Below, in pieces: positions 16,380-24,501 of a stretch of 64,000 nucleotides of DNA. Origin of the DNA: CAXXOK01 sp963663285 (lineage in GTDB: Bacteria > Bacillota > Clostridia > Christensenellales > Aristaeellaceae); NCBI GenBank assembly GCA_963663285.2, contig CAXXNI010000002.1:1488001-1552000 (forward strand). Direction: 5' to 3'. The translations under genes were made by a program, and so were the position numbers. Position 1 is the stretch's first letter; each line of letters begins with the position of its first letter. The notes beneath the pieces are model-generated. The model saw only the letters and a list, made by a program, of their open reading frames with translations, was not told the origin of the DNA and did no database searches.

Positions 16380-17840
16380 ATGAAGAGATTGCATGGTATC
16401 ACTGCGTCTACGCGTCCGGTGAAGGTGCTGCAGTATGGCGAGGGTAACTTTCTGCGTGCCTTTGTCGATTATATGCTGGACATCGCAAATGAAGAGGGAA
16501 AGTTTGACGGAAGCATTGTACTTGTAAAGCCCATATCCTTTGGCTCGCTGGATAGTTATCACGAGCAGAACTGCCAGTATACCGTACTGCTACGCGGCAT
16601 GGAAAACGGAGAGCGCGTGGAAAAAGCACGGTTGATTACCAGTGTGTCTGACGCGGTGGATTCCTATACGGAGTACGAAAAATATGCCGCATACACCAAG
16701 CTGGACACCCTTCGCTTTATTGTAAGCAATACCACTGAAGCCGGCATCGTACTGGATGAAAGCGACCGCTTCGAGTTAACACCACCCAACAGCTACCCGG
16801 GCAAATTGACCAAGTTCCTCTACGAGCGTGCTGAAGCTTTTGATTACGCACCCGACAAAGGATTGATCATCCTGCCGGTGGAGCTGATTGACGACAATGG
16901 CATCATGCTGAAAAAATGCGTAAAAGCCTTGGCGAAGCTATGGAAGCTGGGCGAACAGTTTGATCAATGGCTGGAAGACGCCTGCGTATTCACATCAACA
17001 TTGGTAGACCGTATTGTCACCGGCTACCCGCGCGATGATGCCGAAGCCCTGTGGGAAAAACTCGGGTATGAGGATCGCCTGCTAGATACAGCCGAGCCTT
17101 TTGGCCTATGGGTAATCGAATCACAAAAAGACATCAGCAAAGAATTACCTTTGCCCGAATGCGGTCTGCCCGTGCTGTTTACCGACAATCAAAAGCCCTA
17201 TAAGCAGCGCAAGGTGCGTATTCTCAACGGCGCGCATACCTCCTTTGTCCCCGCCGCGTTTCTGTGCGGGCATGATATTGTACTGGAAGCTATGGCTGAC
17301 CCGCTGATCCGGTCGCATATGCAGCAAACGTTGTATGACGAAGTCATCCCCACGCTCGATTTGCCTAAGGATGACCTGATGCATTTTGCCGAAGCCGTCA
17401 CCAGCCGTTTTGAAAATCCCTTTATCAAGCATTCTCTTTTGGCCATCAGCCTCAACTCCGTGTCCAAGTGGCGCGCCCGTTGTATGCCAAGTCTGTTGAA
17501 GTATTACGAAATGAAAGGGCAGCTTCCTGCCCATCTGACTTTTTCGCTGGCAGCCCTTATGGCATTGTATCAAGGCGGCAAGCTGGAAGATGGCGCGCTT
17601 ATTTGTTCTCGTGACGGCAAACCCTATACCTTGCGGGATGATGAAGCAGTACTGGCCTTCTTCGCGCAAAGCAGCGCATTGCCTGCCGGTGAACAGGCGA
17701 AAGCCTTCCTTGCCAACCAGGCATTCTTCGGACAGGATTTGACTGCAATCCCCGGTTTGCTCACAAGCGTAACAGCGACACTGGAGAGCATTCAAAAAGA
17801 TGGCGTTCGCGCCGTTATGGAAAAAATGTTTCACAATTAA
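16380..17840 (+). CDS. uxaB: Tagaturonate reductase (altronate oxidoreductase)
   Basis: 486 residues of the polyol/mannitol dehydrogenase family. It reduces D-tagaturonate to D-altronate with NADH in galacturonate breakdown. Seen: the start VLQYGEGNFLRAFVD (N-terminal NAD domain), SNTTEAGI near 120, TGYPRD near 215, and the catalytic Lys in RKVRILNGAHT near 280. The pattern matches E. coli UxaB better than the fructuronate reductase UxuB. ATG 16380 follows AGGAGAG. Altronate dehydratase (UxaA) and the isomerase UxaC are not in the window. The gene starts the uronate cluster behind a LacI-type operator. Confidence 0.88.
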   Translation: MKRLHGITASTRPVKVLQYGEGNFLRAFVDYMLDIANEEGKFDGSIVLVKPISFGSLDSYHEQNCQYTVLLRGMENGERVEKARLITSVSDAVDSYTEYEKYAAYTKLDTLRFIVSNTTEAGIVLDESDRFELTPPNSYPGKLTKFLYERAEAFDYAPDKGLIILPVELIDDNGIMLKKCVKALAKLWKLGEQFDQWLEDACVFTSTLVDRIVTGYPRDDAEALWEKLGYEDRLLDTAEPFGLWVIESQKDISKELPLPECGLPVLFTDNQKPYKQRKVRILNGAHTSFVPAAFLCGHDIVLEAMADPLIRSHMQQTLYDEVIPTLDLPKDDLMHFAEAVTSRFENPFIKHSLLAISLNSVSKWRARCMPSLLKYYEMKGQLPAHLTFSLAALMALYQGGKLEDGALICSRDGKPYTLRDDEAVLAFFAQSSALPAGEQAKAFLANQAFFGQDLTAIPGLLTSVTATLESIQKDGVRAVMEKMFHN

Positions 17841-17919
17841 CGGAACCTTCCAGAAGGAGAACCGGTACCACATGCAGAAACACTCCTTTATAGATTATGC
17901 AATTAAGGAGGCTCTGTAC

Positions 17920-18750
17920 ATGGAAGTACGCATGGCATCTTCACCTTCGGATGTAAAAGCCTATGATACATCCCGGCTGCGCAAAGAGTTTTTAATCGAA
18001 ACTCTTTTTGCACCGGACGCGATTAAGCTGATCTACAGCCATATCGACAGAATCATTACCGGCAGCGCCGTACCGGTAAGCAAAACGCTTTCCCTATCCT
18101 CGGGCGAAGAGCTGCATGCACCGTACTTTCTGGAACGCCGCGAGCTGGGCGTTATCAACATCGGTGGTGATGGGGTTATTACCATAGACGGTAAAACTTA
18201 TACCCTCGCGCATAAGGATGGTATGTATATTGGCATGGGTACGAAAGAAGTACTTTTTGCCAGCGCCGATGCAAGCCATCCCGCAAAGTTCTATCTAAAC
18301 AGTGCGCCTGCCCATCGTGTGTGCCCTACCGTGCTGATTAAACCGGAAAACTGTGCACGCGTTGAGTTGGGTTCATTGGAAGAAAGTAACCACCGTACGA
18401 TTTGCAAGTATATACTGCCCGGTCAGGTGGAAAGCTGCCAGCTCGTAATGGGCATGACCAGCCTGAAACCAGGCAGCGTATGGAATACCATGCCCTGCCA
18501 TACGCATGATCGCCGCATGGAAGTGTATTTGTACTTCGAGTTGCCGGAAGATGCTTTGGTATTCCATTACATGGGTGAACCTACGGAAACCCGCCATATC
18601 GTTATGCGCAACGAGCAGGCTGTGATCAGCCCAAGCTGGTCTATCCACAGCGCCAGCGGTACGCAGGCTTATTCCTTTATTTGGGGTATGGTCGGCGAAA
18701 ATCAAGCGTTTGATGATATGGATGCCGTCGCGATGAGCGACATCCGCTAA
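17920..18750 (+). CDS. kduI: 5-dehydro-4-deoxy-D-glucuronate isomerase
   Basis: 276 residues, the usual KduI length. It converts 5-keto-4-deoxyuronate, from unsaturated pectin or glycosaminoglycan disaccharides, to the 2,5-diketo form. The cupin metal site shows CHTHDRRMEVYLYF near 195; FLERRELGVINIGG near 65 and NEQAVISPSWSIHS near 230 are also typical. ATG 17920 aligns with E. coli KduI and has GGAGG 9 bases before it. The frame stays open upstream to an ATG at 17872 that has its own GGAG, so a longer form is possible. KduI can also isomerise hexuronates, which could stand in for the missing UxaC. Confidence 0.9.
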   Translation: MEVRMASSPSDVKAYDTSRLRKEFLIETLFAPDAIKLIYSHIDRIITGSAVPVSKTLSLSSGEELHAPYFLERRELGVINIGGDGVITIDGKTYTLAHKDGMYIGMGTKEVLFASADASHPAKFYLNSAPAHRVCPTVLIKPENCARVELGSLEESNHRTICKYILPGQVESCQLVMGMTSLKPGSVWNTMPCHTHDRRMEVYLYFELPEDALVFHYMGEPTETRHIVMRNEQAVISPSWSIHSASGTQAYSFIWGMVGENQAFDDMDAVAMSDIR

Positions 18751-18758
18751 ATGCCGGG

Positions 18759-18785
18759 GCGGAATGTAAACGATTTGCATTCCGC
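18759..18785 (+). other. Hairpin in the kduI-aldolase gap
   Basis: Perfect 8-bp stem GCGGAATG/CATTCCGC with an 11-base loop and no T run. It may end or slow transcription, or mark an RNA processing point, between kduI and the aldolase gene. Confidence 0.4.
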
Positions 18786-18926
18786 TGGTATTATCAAGCT
18801 CATATGGAACCGATTCCACCGTATGCGGATTTCCCGAACTGCGAACTGACACGCTCCCAATCCGGCGATCCGATCCCGTTCCCCCATTCCCCCAGGCCCC
18901 TGTTCATGGTTTTTTATACCCCACAG

Positions 18927-18937
18927 GTAAACTTTAC
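18927..18937. promoter_or_regulatory. Candidate LacI-type operator before the KDPG aldolase gene
   Basis: The palindrome GTAAA-C-TTTAC lies 21 bases before the start codon. It resembles the two sites near the LacI gene, but its half-sites are one base closer together, so it is less certain. Confidence 0.35.
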
Positions 18938-18957
18938 ATCAGAAAGGGAGATAGCAC

Positions 18958-19914
18958 ATGGATATGATCGAAAAATTATCACTGGCTGGTATTGTGCCGG
19001 TAATCAAAGTGGAGGATGCCCACGACGCCGTACCGCTTTGCAAAGCACTCAGCGATGGCGGTCTGCCCGTTGCGGAAATCACCTTCCGCTCTGCTGCGGC
19101 AGAAGAAGCCATTCGGCTTGTGCACGAGCAATTGCCGGATGTAATGCTTGGTGCAGGTACTGTATTGACCACCGAACAGGCGGACCGGGCCATTGCAGCC
19201 GGCGCCGCATACATTGTCAGCCCGGGTTTGAACCCAGTTGTTGTGAAGCATTGCATTGACGCGGGCGTACCCATTGTACCGGGCTGCGCCAACCCCAGCG
19301 ACATTGAAGCGGCTTTGTCTCTGGGACTTACGACGGTTAAGTTTTTCCCGGCGGAAGCGCTGGGCGGCTTAAAGCTGATCAAGGCCATGAGTGCGCCTTA
19401 CGGCAACGTTACGTTCCTGCCTACCGGCGGCGTGAACGAAGCGAATTTATTGGATTACCTCAGCTTCCCAAAAATCGTCGCATGCGGCGGCAGCTGGATG
19501 GTAGATCAGAAAGCCATGGCCGCTAAAGATTGGGCCCGCATCGAATCCCTTACCCGCAGTGCCGTTACGTTGATGCTCGGCTTGGAGCTAAAGCATATCG
19601 GCATCAACAGCGGAAGCCCGGAAAAAGCCATGGATGATGCCCAGGCGATTTGTAAGCTGTTGGGCTGGGATGTAAAAGAAGGCAATAGCTCCACCTTCGC
19701 CGGTGATGCTTTTGAAATGATGAAGAAGCCTTTCCGCGGCACGCATGGCCATATCGCTATCGCCTGCAATGATATTCGCCGCGCCAAGTGGCATCTGGAG
19801 CGCCGCGGCTTCGCCTTTGACGAGGAAAGCGCCGGCATGAAGGATGGCAAACTAAAAGCCATCTACCTGAAAGACGAGATTGCGGGTTTTGCATTCCACC
19901 TGTTGCAAAAATAA
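18958..19914 (+). CDS. KDPG/KHG aldolase with a C-terminal VOC-like domain
   Basis: 318 residues against about 210 for ordinary Eda. Residues 1-205 are the class I aldolase that splits 2-keto-3-deoxy-6-phosphogluconate to pyruvate and glyceraldehyde-3-phosphate. It shows the catalytic Glu in AEITFRS (~43), GAGTVLT (~64), PGCANPSD (~103), the Schiff-base Lys in TTVKFFPAE (~124), and TGGV (~158). Residues ~210-318 (from LELKHIGINS to AFHLLQK) look like one half of a glyoxalase/VOC fold; its role is unknown. ATG 18958 has AAAGGGAG upstream. It lies directly before the KDG kinase gene that makes its substrate. Confidence 0.88.
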   Translation: MDMIEKLSLAGIVPVIKVEDAHDAVPLCKALSDGGLPVAEITFRSAAAEEAIRLVHEQLPDVMLGAGTVLTTEQADRAIAAGAAYIVSPGLNPVVVKHCIDAGVPIVPGCANPSDIEAALSLGLTTVKFFPAEALGGLKLIKAMSAPYGNVTFLPTGGVNEANLLDYLSFPKIVACGGSWMVDQKAMAAKDWARIESLTRSAVTLMLGLELKHIGINSGSPEKAMDDAQAICKLLGWDVKEGNSSTFAGDAFEMMKKPFRGTHGHIAIACNDIRRAKWHLERRGFAFDEESAGMKDGKLKAIYLKDEIAGFAFHLLQK

Positions 19915-19978
19915 GAGCTGTGGCCAAATCTGCCCGGTATACCCGAACCAATTTGTCAATATGAAAGGGTGTCTAAAT

Positions 19979-21017
19979 ATGAGTATGAAAGTCGTAACCT
20001 TTGGTGAAATCATGCTGCGCCTGAAAAGTCCCGGCTATGAACGGTTTTTCCAGTCCCCCTCGCTGGAAGCCACGTTTGGCGGCGGCGAAGCAAACGTTGC
20101 GGTAAGCCTTGCCAATTACGGCATGGATGCCCGTTTTGTAACCGTGCTTCCGAAAAACGACATTGGCGAAGCGTGCCTTCGTGAATTGCGTGGCTTTGGT
20201 GTAGATACATCCGTCATTGTGCGCAAAGACGGCCGTATGGGGATTTACTTTTTGGAGACCGGCGCGGTGCAGCGTCCCAGCAAGGTTGTGTATGACCGGG
20301 CCGGCAGCACCATTGCCGAAGCTTCAGCCGATGATATTGACTGGGCCAAAGCCTTTGACGGCGCTGGCTGGTTCCATATTACCGGCATTACCCCAGCCAT
20401 CAGCGAAGGTGCTGCCGCGTTAAGCCTGGCTGCGGTCAAAGCCGCCAAGGCAATGGGGCTGCACGTCAGCTGCGATTTGAATTACCGTAAAAACCTTTGG
20501 AAATACGGAAAGACCGCTGACCAGGTAATGACGGAATTGGTACAATACGTCGATACCATCATCGCCAACGAAGAGGATTTCCAAAAATCGCTTTTACTCA
20601 AGGCCGAAAGCCAGGGCGCCGTGGAAAAAGGCGAACTAAACGTGGAGCAGTATAAAGCCATTGCCAAACTGGCCATGGAGAAATACCCCAACGTTTCTCG
20701 CGTCGCCATTACGCTTCGCGAAAGCAAAAGCGCCAACCATAACGATTGGAGTGCCTGCCTGTATAACGGTAAGGATTTCTTCCTCAGCCGCAAGTACGCT
20801 ATCACTGATATTGTTGACCGTGTCGGTGGCGGAGACAGCTTTGGCGGCGGCCTGATTTATGGCCTCACCCATTACGATAGTGAGCAGACCGCATTGGAAT
20901 TCGCGGTGGCGGCAAGCTGCCTCAAACACACCATCGGCGGAGACTTTAACCGCGTAAATGTGAGCGAAGTCGAGAGTTTGATGAAGGGGCAGCGGCTCCG
21001 GCCGTGTACAGCGGTAA
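19979..21017 (+). CDS. kdgK: 2-keto-3-deoxygluconate kinase, apparent frameshift near the C-terminus
   Basis: PfkB-family kinase that phosphorylates KDG to KDPG with ATP. Seen: the start VTFGEIMLRLKSPG, GGGEANVAVSLANYG near 35, DLNYRKNLW near 165, and the catalytic Asp in RVGGGDSFGGG near 283. As read, the frame runs to 21181 and deep into the next gene with an unlikely tail. Removing one G from the run GGGG (20986-20989) gives ...MKGSGSGRVQR and a stop at 21015-21017, the length usual for the family. This is a sequencing error or a late frameshift that leaves the active site intact. ATG 19979 follows AAAGGGTG. Confidence 0.87.
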
Positions 21018-21042
21018 GGGTATCCGAAAGGAGAGTAACGGC

Positions 21043-21837
21043 ATGGGTGTTTCTTTTTCGCTGGAAGGCAAAGTCGCGTTGGTTACCGGCGGCGGCCACA
21101 GCATTGGTTTTTCCATCGCCAAAGGCTTCGCGCAAGCCGGTGCAACGATTGTTTTTAACCAAAGCAGGCAAGAATCGGTAGATAAGGGTCTTGCTGCATT
21201 CCGGGAACTGGGCATCCATGCCTATGGCTACTTATCCGATGTTACGGATGAAACCGCCGTAGGCGATATGATAAAATCGATCGAGCAGGATATTGGCCCG
21301 ATTGATATTCTGGTCAACAATGCGGGCATCATCAAGCGTATTCCCATGATCGACATGACCGCCGAACAGTTTCGGGAAGTGATTGACGTTGATTTAAACG
21401 CACCGTTTATCGTTTCCAAGGCAGTTCTCCCCTCCATGATCAAGCGTAATCAGGGCAAAATCATCAATATTTGCTCCATGATGAGCGAGCTGGGGAGAGA
21501 GACCGTATCTGCTTATGCAGCAGCTAAAGGCGGTCTGAAGATGCTCACCCGCAACATCTGCTCCGAGTATGGCCAGTACAACATACAATGCAACGGTATT
21601 GGCCCGGGCTATATTGCAACATCGCAAACCGCGCCGCTTCGGGAAAAGCAGGCGGATGGCTCCATGCACCCATTCGACAGTTTCATCCGCGCAAAAACGC
21701 CCGCAAACCGCTGGGGAGAACCTGAGGATTTAATCGGTCCAGCCATTTTCCTTGCCAGCGACGCCAGTAATTTCGTCAACGGTCACATCCTGTATGTGGA
21801 TGGCGGCATTTTGGCGTACATCGGCAAACAGCCCTAA
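21043..21837 (+). CDS. SDR dehydrogenase, KduD / gluconate 5-dehydrogenase type
   Basis: 264 residues. Short-chain dehydrogenase with the cofactor motif TGGGHSIG (~15), NNAG (~95), and catalytic Ser (ICSMMS), Tyr and Lys (YAAAK, ~160). Next to KduI and KdgK it most likely reduces 2,5-diketo-3-deoxygluconate to KDG. Its sequence style is equally like gluconate 5-dehydrogenases, so the substrate is inferred from context. ATG 21043 follows AAGGAGAG and would lie 25 bases after the corrected kdgK stop. A terminator follows. Confidence 0.83.
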   Translation: MGVSFSLEGKVALVTGGGHSIGFSIAKGFAQAGATIVFNQSRQESVDKGLAAFRELGIHAYGYLSDVTDETAVGDMIKSIEQDIGPIDILVNNAGIIKRIPMIDMTAEQFREVIDVDLNAPFIVSKAVLPSMIKRNQGKIINICSMMSELGRETVSAYAAAKGGLKMLTRNICSEYGQYNIQCNGIGPGYIATSQTAPLREKQADGSMHPFDSFIRAKTPANRWGEPEDLIGPAIFLASDASNFVNGHILYVDGGILAYIGKQP

Positions 21838-21882
21838 CAAACATGCTTATTTCATAAGGCTCAAGCAGCCATTTCCCTTTCA

Positions 21883-21938
21883 GGGAGCGGTGCAGCGGGG
21901 ATCCCCCTCCCCCATGTGCCGCTCCCTCTCTTTTTCGG
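21883..21938 (+). terminator. Terminator of the uronate operon
   Basis: GGGAGCGG (21883-21890) pairs with CCGCTCCC (21919-21926), followed by TCTCTTTTT. Confidence 0.75.
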
Positions 21939-21972
21939 TTTTTCATTTGCGCTGTCTTAACAGGATCATCGC

Positions 21973-22001
21973 TTGACAAGTATGTGCCTACCAAGTATAA
22001 T
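21973..22001 (+). promoter_or_regulatory. Promoter of the TPP riboswitch-thiT transcript
   Basis: Consensus TTGACA, a 17-base spacer, and consensus TATAAT. Confidence 0.85.
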
Positions 22002-22015
22002 ATCGTTGCGCATAA

Positions 22016-22109
22016 GCGCAAGGGGTGCTGACATTTGTCGGCTGAGATCGGGCATTGCCCGGGACCCTGGAACCTGATCCGGGTAATGCCGGCGTAGGAA
22101 TCAATGGAA
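22016..22109 (+). promoter_or_regulatory. TPP riboswitch (THI element)
   Basis: The conserved THI-box parts are present in order: GGGGTGCTGA, GGCTGAGA (22040-22047), GGACCCTGGAACCTGATC (from 22061), GGGTAATGCC (22081-22090), GGCGTAGGAA. It starts a few bases after the promoter and is followed by an intrinsic terminator and thiT, so thiamine pyrophosphate should switch thiT off by termination. Confidence 0.95.
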
Positions 22110-22126
22110 TAAACTCCTTTGATGGA

Positions 22127-22167
22127 TTCCGCGTTGCACTACCCGCAAGCGCGGGAATTTTTCATTT
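22127..22167 (+). terminator. Riboswitch expression-platform terminator
   Basis: A stem of TTCC-GCG-TTGC (22127-22137) with GCAA-G-CGC-G-GGAA (22145-22157), followed by TTTTTCATTTT. It lies between the TPP aptamer and the thiT ribosome site. Confidence 0.75.
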
Positions 22168-22182
22168 TAAGGAGGGTTTTCC

Positions 22183-22788
22183 ATGAGTTACAACCTCAAA
22201 CGCCTTACCGAAAGCGCCATTCTGCTAGCGATTGCCACGGTGCTGAGCCTGTTCCAGTTTTCCGGCCCATGGGTACTGGGCGGCAGCATCACGATATGCA
22301 GCATGCTGCCAATTATCATGATTGTACAGCGTTATGGCACCAAATGGGGACTGCTGTCCGCTCTTACTTTTAGCGTTCTTCAGCTCATTTTGGGTTTGAA
22401 TAACGTGCAGTACGCGCCGAATGCCATCACTGCGATCGGTATTATTGCGCTGGACTATGTGCTGGCTTTTGGCGTGCTTGGTTTTGCCGCAATTTTCAAT
22501 CATAAGGTAGCCGATCGCCGTAAAGCGATTATTCTTGGCATTGCTGTTACGTTCTTCGGCCGCTTCCTGTGCCATTTTATCAGCGGTGTGATCATTTGGG
22601 AAGCGTTGTGGCCCAATGCTCTCGGTTGGGCGCCCGTTGTGTGGTCGCTGGCGTATAACGGAAGCTATATGCTGCCGGAAGCCATTATTACTGGCTTGGC
22701 AGCGTATCTGCTATATCAACCGTTGAAAAAGTACTGGCTGGGCGAAGACTTACAAAAGCCTGCCCGTCGTCAACCCACTGCTGCCTAA
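22183..22788 (+). CDS. thiT: ECF transporter S component for thiamine
   Basis: 201 residues, almost all in about six membrane helices. It binds thiamine and hands it over through the shared ECF energising module, which is encoded elsewhere. Family marks: an N-terminal LTESAILLAIATVLSLF and the C-terminal region with ISGVIIWEALWPN and WSLAYNGSYMLPEAIITG, which carries thiamine-binding aromatic and acidic residues. It has a strong AAGGAGGG ribosome site and sits behind a TPP riboswitch, which settles the substrate. Confidence 0.93.
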   Translation: MSYNLKRLTESAILLAIATVLSLFQFSGPWVLGGSITICSMLPIIMIVQRYGTKWGLLSALTFSVLQLILGLNNVQYAPNAITAIGIIALDYVLAFGVLGFAAIFNHKVADRRKAIILGIAVTFFGRFLCHFISGVIIWEALWPNALGWAPVVWSLAYNGSYMLPEAIITGLAAYLLYQPLKKYWLGEDLQKPARRQPTAA

Positions 22789-22813
22789 GGTTCGCGCTAT
22801 AATACATATTATG

Positions 22814-22856
22814 AACCGGCTGATGCGTTATCTCTTAACGTCAGCCGGTTTTTTTG
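22814..22856 (+). terminator. Terminator of thiT
   Basis: AACCGGCTGA pairs with TCAGCCGGTT (22841-22850), followed by a T run. Confidence 0.88.
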
Positions 22857-22909
22857 TGTTTTTTGGGACAAATTGAGTATTTTGTTTCCATTTTTGACGT
22901 TTTCGCCCC

Positions 22910-22944
22910 ATTGTCCGTGACAATTTTTGTCTGCTGCGTATACT
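22910..22944 (+). promoter_or_regulatory. Promoter with an overlapping palindrome before the radical SAM operon
   Basis: GTGACA (22917-22922), a 16-base spacer, TATACT (22939-22944). The -35 lies within the palindrome ATTGTC-CGT-GACAAT (22910-22924), a possible operator for the TetR-type regulator of the operon. Confidence 0.5.
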
Positions 22945-22971
22945 GATGGTACGCAGTAAGGAGGCGTCAAT

Positions 22972-24399
22972 ATGGGAAAAACAATAGCAGAATGGTCCAA
23001 AGCCTTTGCGTTGCGCAGAGTGCTCCGCTATGTGAATAAGGACTTTGATCATAATGTCCCAAAAGTGCTGAACTGGCTGCTCCGCTACGATAAAGGCGGC
23101 GGCGTAACACACGAAACGAAGATGATACAACTGGCACTTGCCGACCCTGATAATAACTGGACCCAGCTGCTTCGCAGTTTGTGGACCGATATTGATGACG
23201 GTCAGCGGCTGCGGTTGTTTGAAACCTTTGTGATCAATAACAGCATGCTGGGAACGCCAAAGCAGCGCCGCAACAGTGAAAAGTACGACTGTAACATTCC
23301 CTGGGCAGTGCTGATGGATCCTACCAGCGCCTGCAATCTACACTGTACCGGCTGCTGGGCGGCGGAGTACGGCGATAAGCTCAACCTGAGTTTGGACGAA
23401 TTGGATTCCATCATCAAACAGGCAAATCAACTGGGAACCTATTTTTTCATTTACTCCGGTGGCGAACCGCTGGTGCGGAAAAAGGATATTATCACGCTGT
23501 GCGAAAAGCACCCGGATTGTGCGTTTCTCTCCTTTACCAACGGTACGCTGATTGACGAAGCCTTTGCCGATGAAATGCTGCGGGTGAAGAACTTCGTACC
23601 TGCCATCAGTGTGGAGGGCTTTGCCGAAGCAACCGACAGTCGCCGGGGAGACGGCACCTATGCCAAAGTTGTAAGAGCGATGGAAATACTTAAGCGCAAA
23701 AAACTTGCTTTTGGCGTTAGTTGCTGCTATACCTCCCAAAACGTAAACGATATCGGCAGCGACGCGTATTTCGATGAGATGATCCGGCTTGGTGCCAAGT
23801 TCATGTGGTTATTTACCTATATTCCTGTCGGTGGCGATGCCGTACCGGAGTTGATGGTAAGCGCCACACAACGGGAATGGATGTACCATCAACTACGCGC
23901 TTTCCGTAAAAACAAGGCGCTCTTCACCATGGATTTTTGGAACGATGGCGAGTATGCGGACGGCTGCATCGCCGGGGGAAGGCGCTATCTGCACATCAAC
24001 GCCAACGGAGATATTGAGCCTTGCGCCTTTATCCATTACAGCGACGCTAACATACGGACGGATACATTGCTGCAAGCTTATCAAAAACCGCTGTTTATGG
24101 CCTATCACCGCAACCAGCCGTTTAACGAAAACATGCTCATGCCATGTCCGTTGCTGGATAACTACGGTGCGCTTGCCAAGATGGTGGATGAGAGCGGCGC
24201 GCAATCGACCGATCTGCAAAAACCGGAAGATGTTCATACCCTGTGCGATAAGTGCCAACACGCATCCGCGTGCTGGCAGCCTGTGGCGGATCAGTTATGG
24301 GAACAAAGCAACGGACCGGAACGATGGACTCGTAAAAAACAGCGCCTTGCCTCTGCCAAGAAGTGTGCAGCCCGGCAAGTGGAAAAGACCGCCGTATAA
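22972..24399 (+). CDS. Radical SAM/SPASM-type enzyme of unknown substrate
   Basis: 475 residues. A ~110-residue N-terminal helical region precedes the radical SAM barrel. The [4Fe-4S] motif CNLHCTGC (C-x3-C-x2-C) is near residue 118, and the AdoMet-contact SGGEPL near 163. The C-terminal part has further cysteines (EPCAFIHY ~345, CPLL ~392, CDKCQHASACW ~422-432) in a SPASM-like arrangement that could hold auxiliary clusters. The family is seen in anaerobes; I know no proven reaction for it. ATG 22972 follows AAGGAGG. Downstream is a paralogue without the cluster cysteines, then a TetR regulator. Confidence 0.8.
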   Translation: MGKTIAEWSKAFALRRVLRYVNKDFDHNVPKVLNWLLRYDKGGGVTHETKMIQLALADPDNNWTQLLRSLWTDIDDGQRLRLFETFVINNSMLGTPKQRRNSEKYDCNIPWAVLMDPTSACNLHCTGCWAAEYGDKLNLSLDELDSIIKQANQLGTYFFIYSGGEPLVRKKDIITLCEKHPDCAFLSFTNGTLIDEAFADEMLRVKNFVPAISVEGFAEATDSRRGDGTYAKVVRAMEILKRKKLAFGVSCCYTSQNVNDIGSDAYFDEMIRLGAKFMWLFTYIPVGGDAVPELMVSATQREWMYHQLRAFRKNKALFTMDFWNDGEYADGCIAGGRRYLHINANGDIEPCAFIHYSDANIRTDTLLQAYQKPLFMAYHRNQPFNENMLMPCPLLDNYGALAKMVDESGAQSTDLQKPEDVHTLCDKCQHASACWQPVADQLWEQSNGPERWTRKKQRLASAKKCAARQVEKTAV

Positions 24400-24405
24400 A
24401 CCGTA

Positions 24406-24417
24406 AGAACCGGTTCT
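24406..24417. promoter_or_regulatory. Perfect 12-bp palindrome AGAACC|GGTTCT
   Basis: Lies 7 bases after the radical SAM gene and about 85 before the next. TetR-family operators are palindromes of this kind, so it is a candidate site; unproven. Confidence 0.3.
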
Positions 24418-24442
24418 GTAAGGGAACGATCATTATAAGAGC

Positions 24443-24466
24443 GCCCCCTTGCAGGGCAGGTTTTTT
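24443..24466 (+). terminator. Weak terminator/attenuator between the radical SAM genes
   Basis: A short GCCC/GGGC stem (24443-24457) followed by AGG and six T. It may reduce expression of the downstream paralogue. Confidence 0.45.
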
Positions 24467-24501
24467 CGGCGTATGATATGGATAGAAAGCCGGAGGTGGC
24501 T

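Noticed and set aside
18764..18778. TGTAAACGATTTGC as a catabolite-response (cre) site
   Set aside because: It departs from the consensus at its 3' end and lies inside the stem-loop after kduI, so the hairpin explains it better.
19880..21181. kdgK taken as a 433-residue protein
   Set aside because: The true start is ATG 19979, and the last ~65 residues arise from an apparent one-base insertion; they overlap the next gene and match nothing.
21838..22182. A gene in the 345-base gap before thiT
   Set aside because: The gap is fully accounted for by the uronate operon terminator, a promoter, the TPP riboswitch and its terminator.
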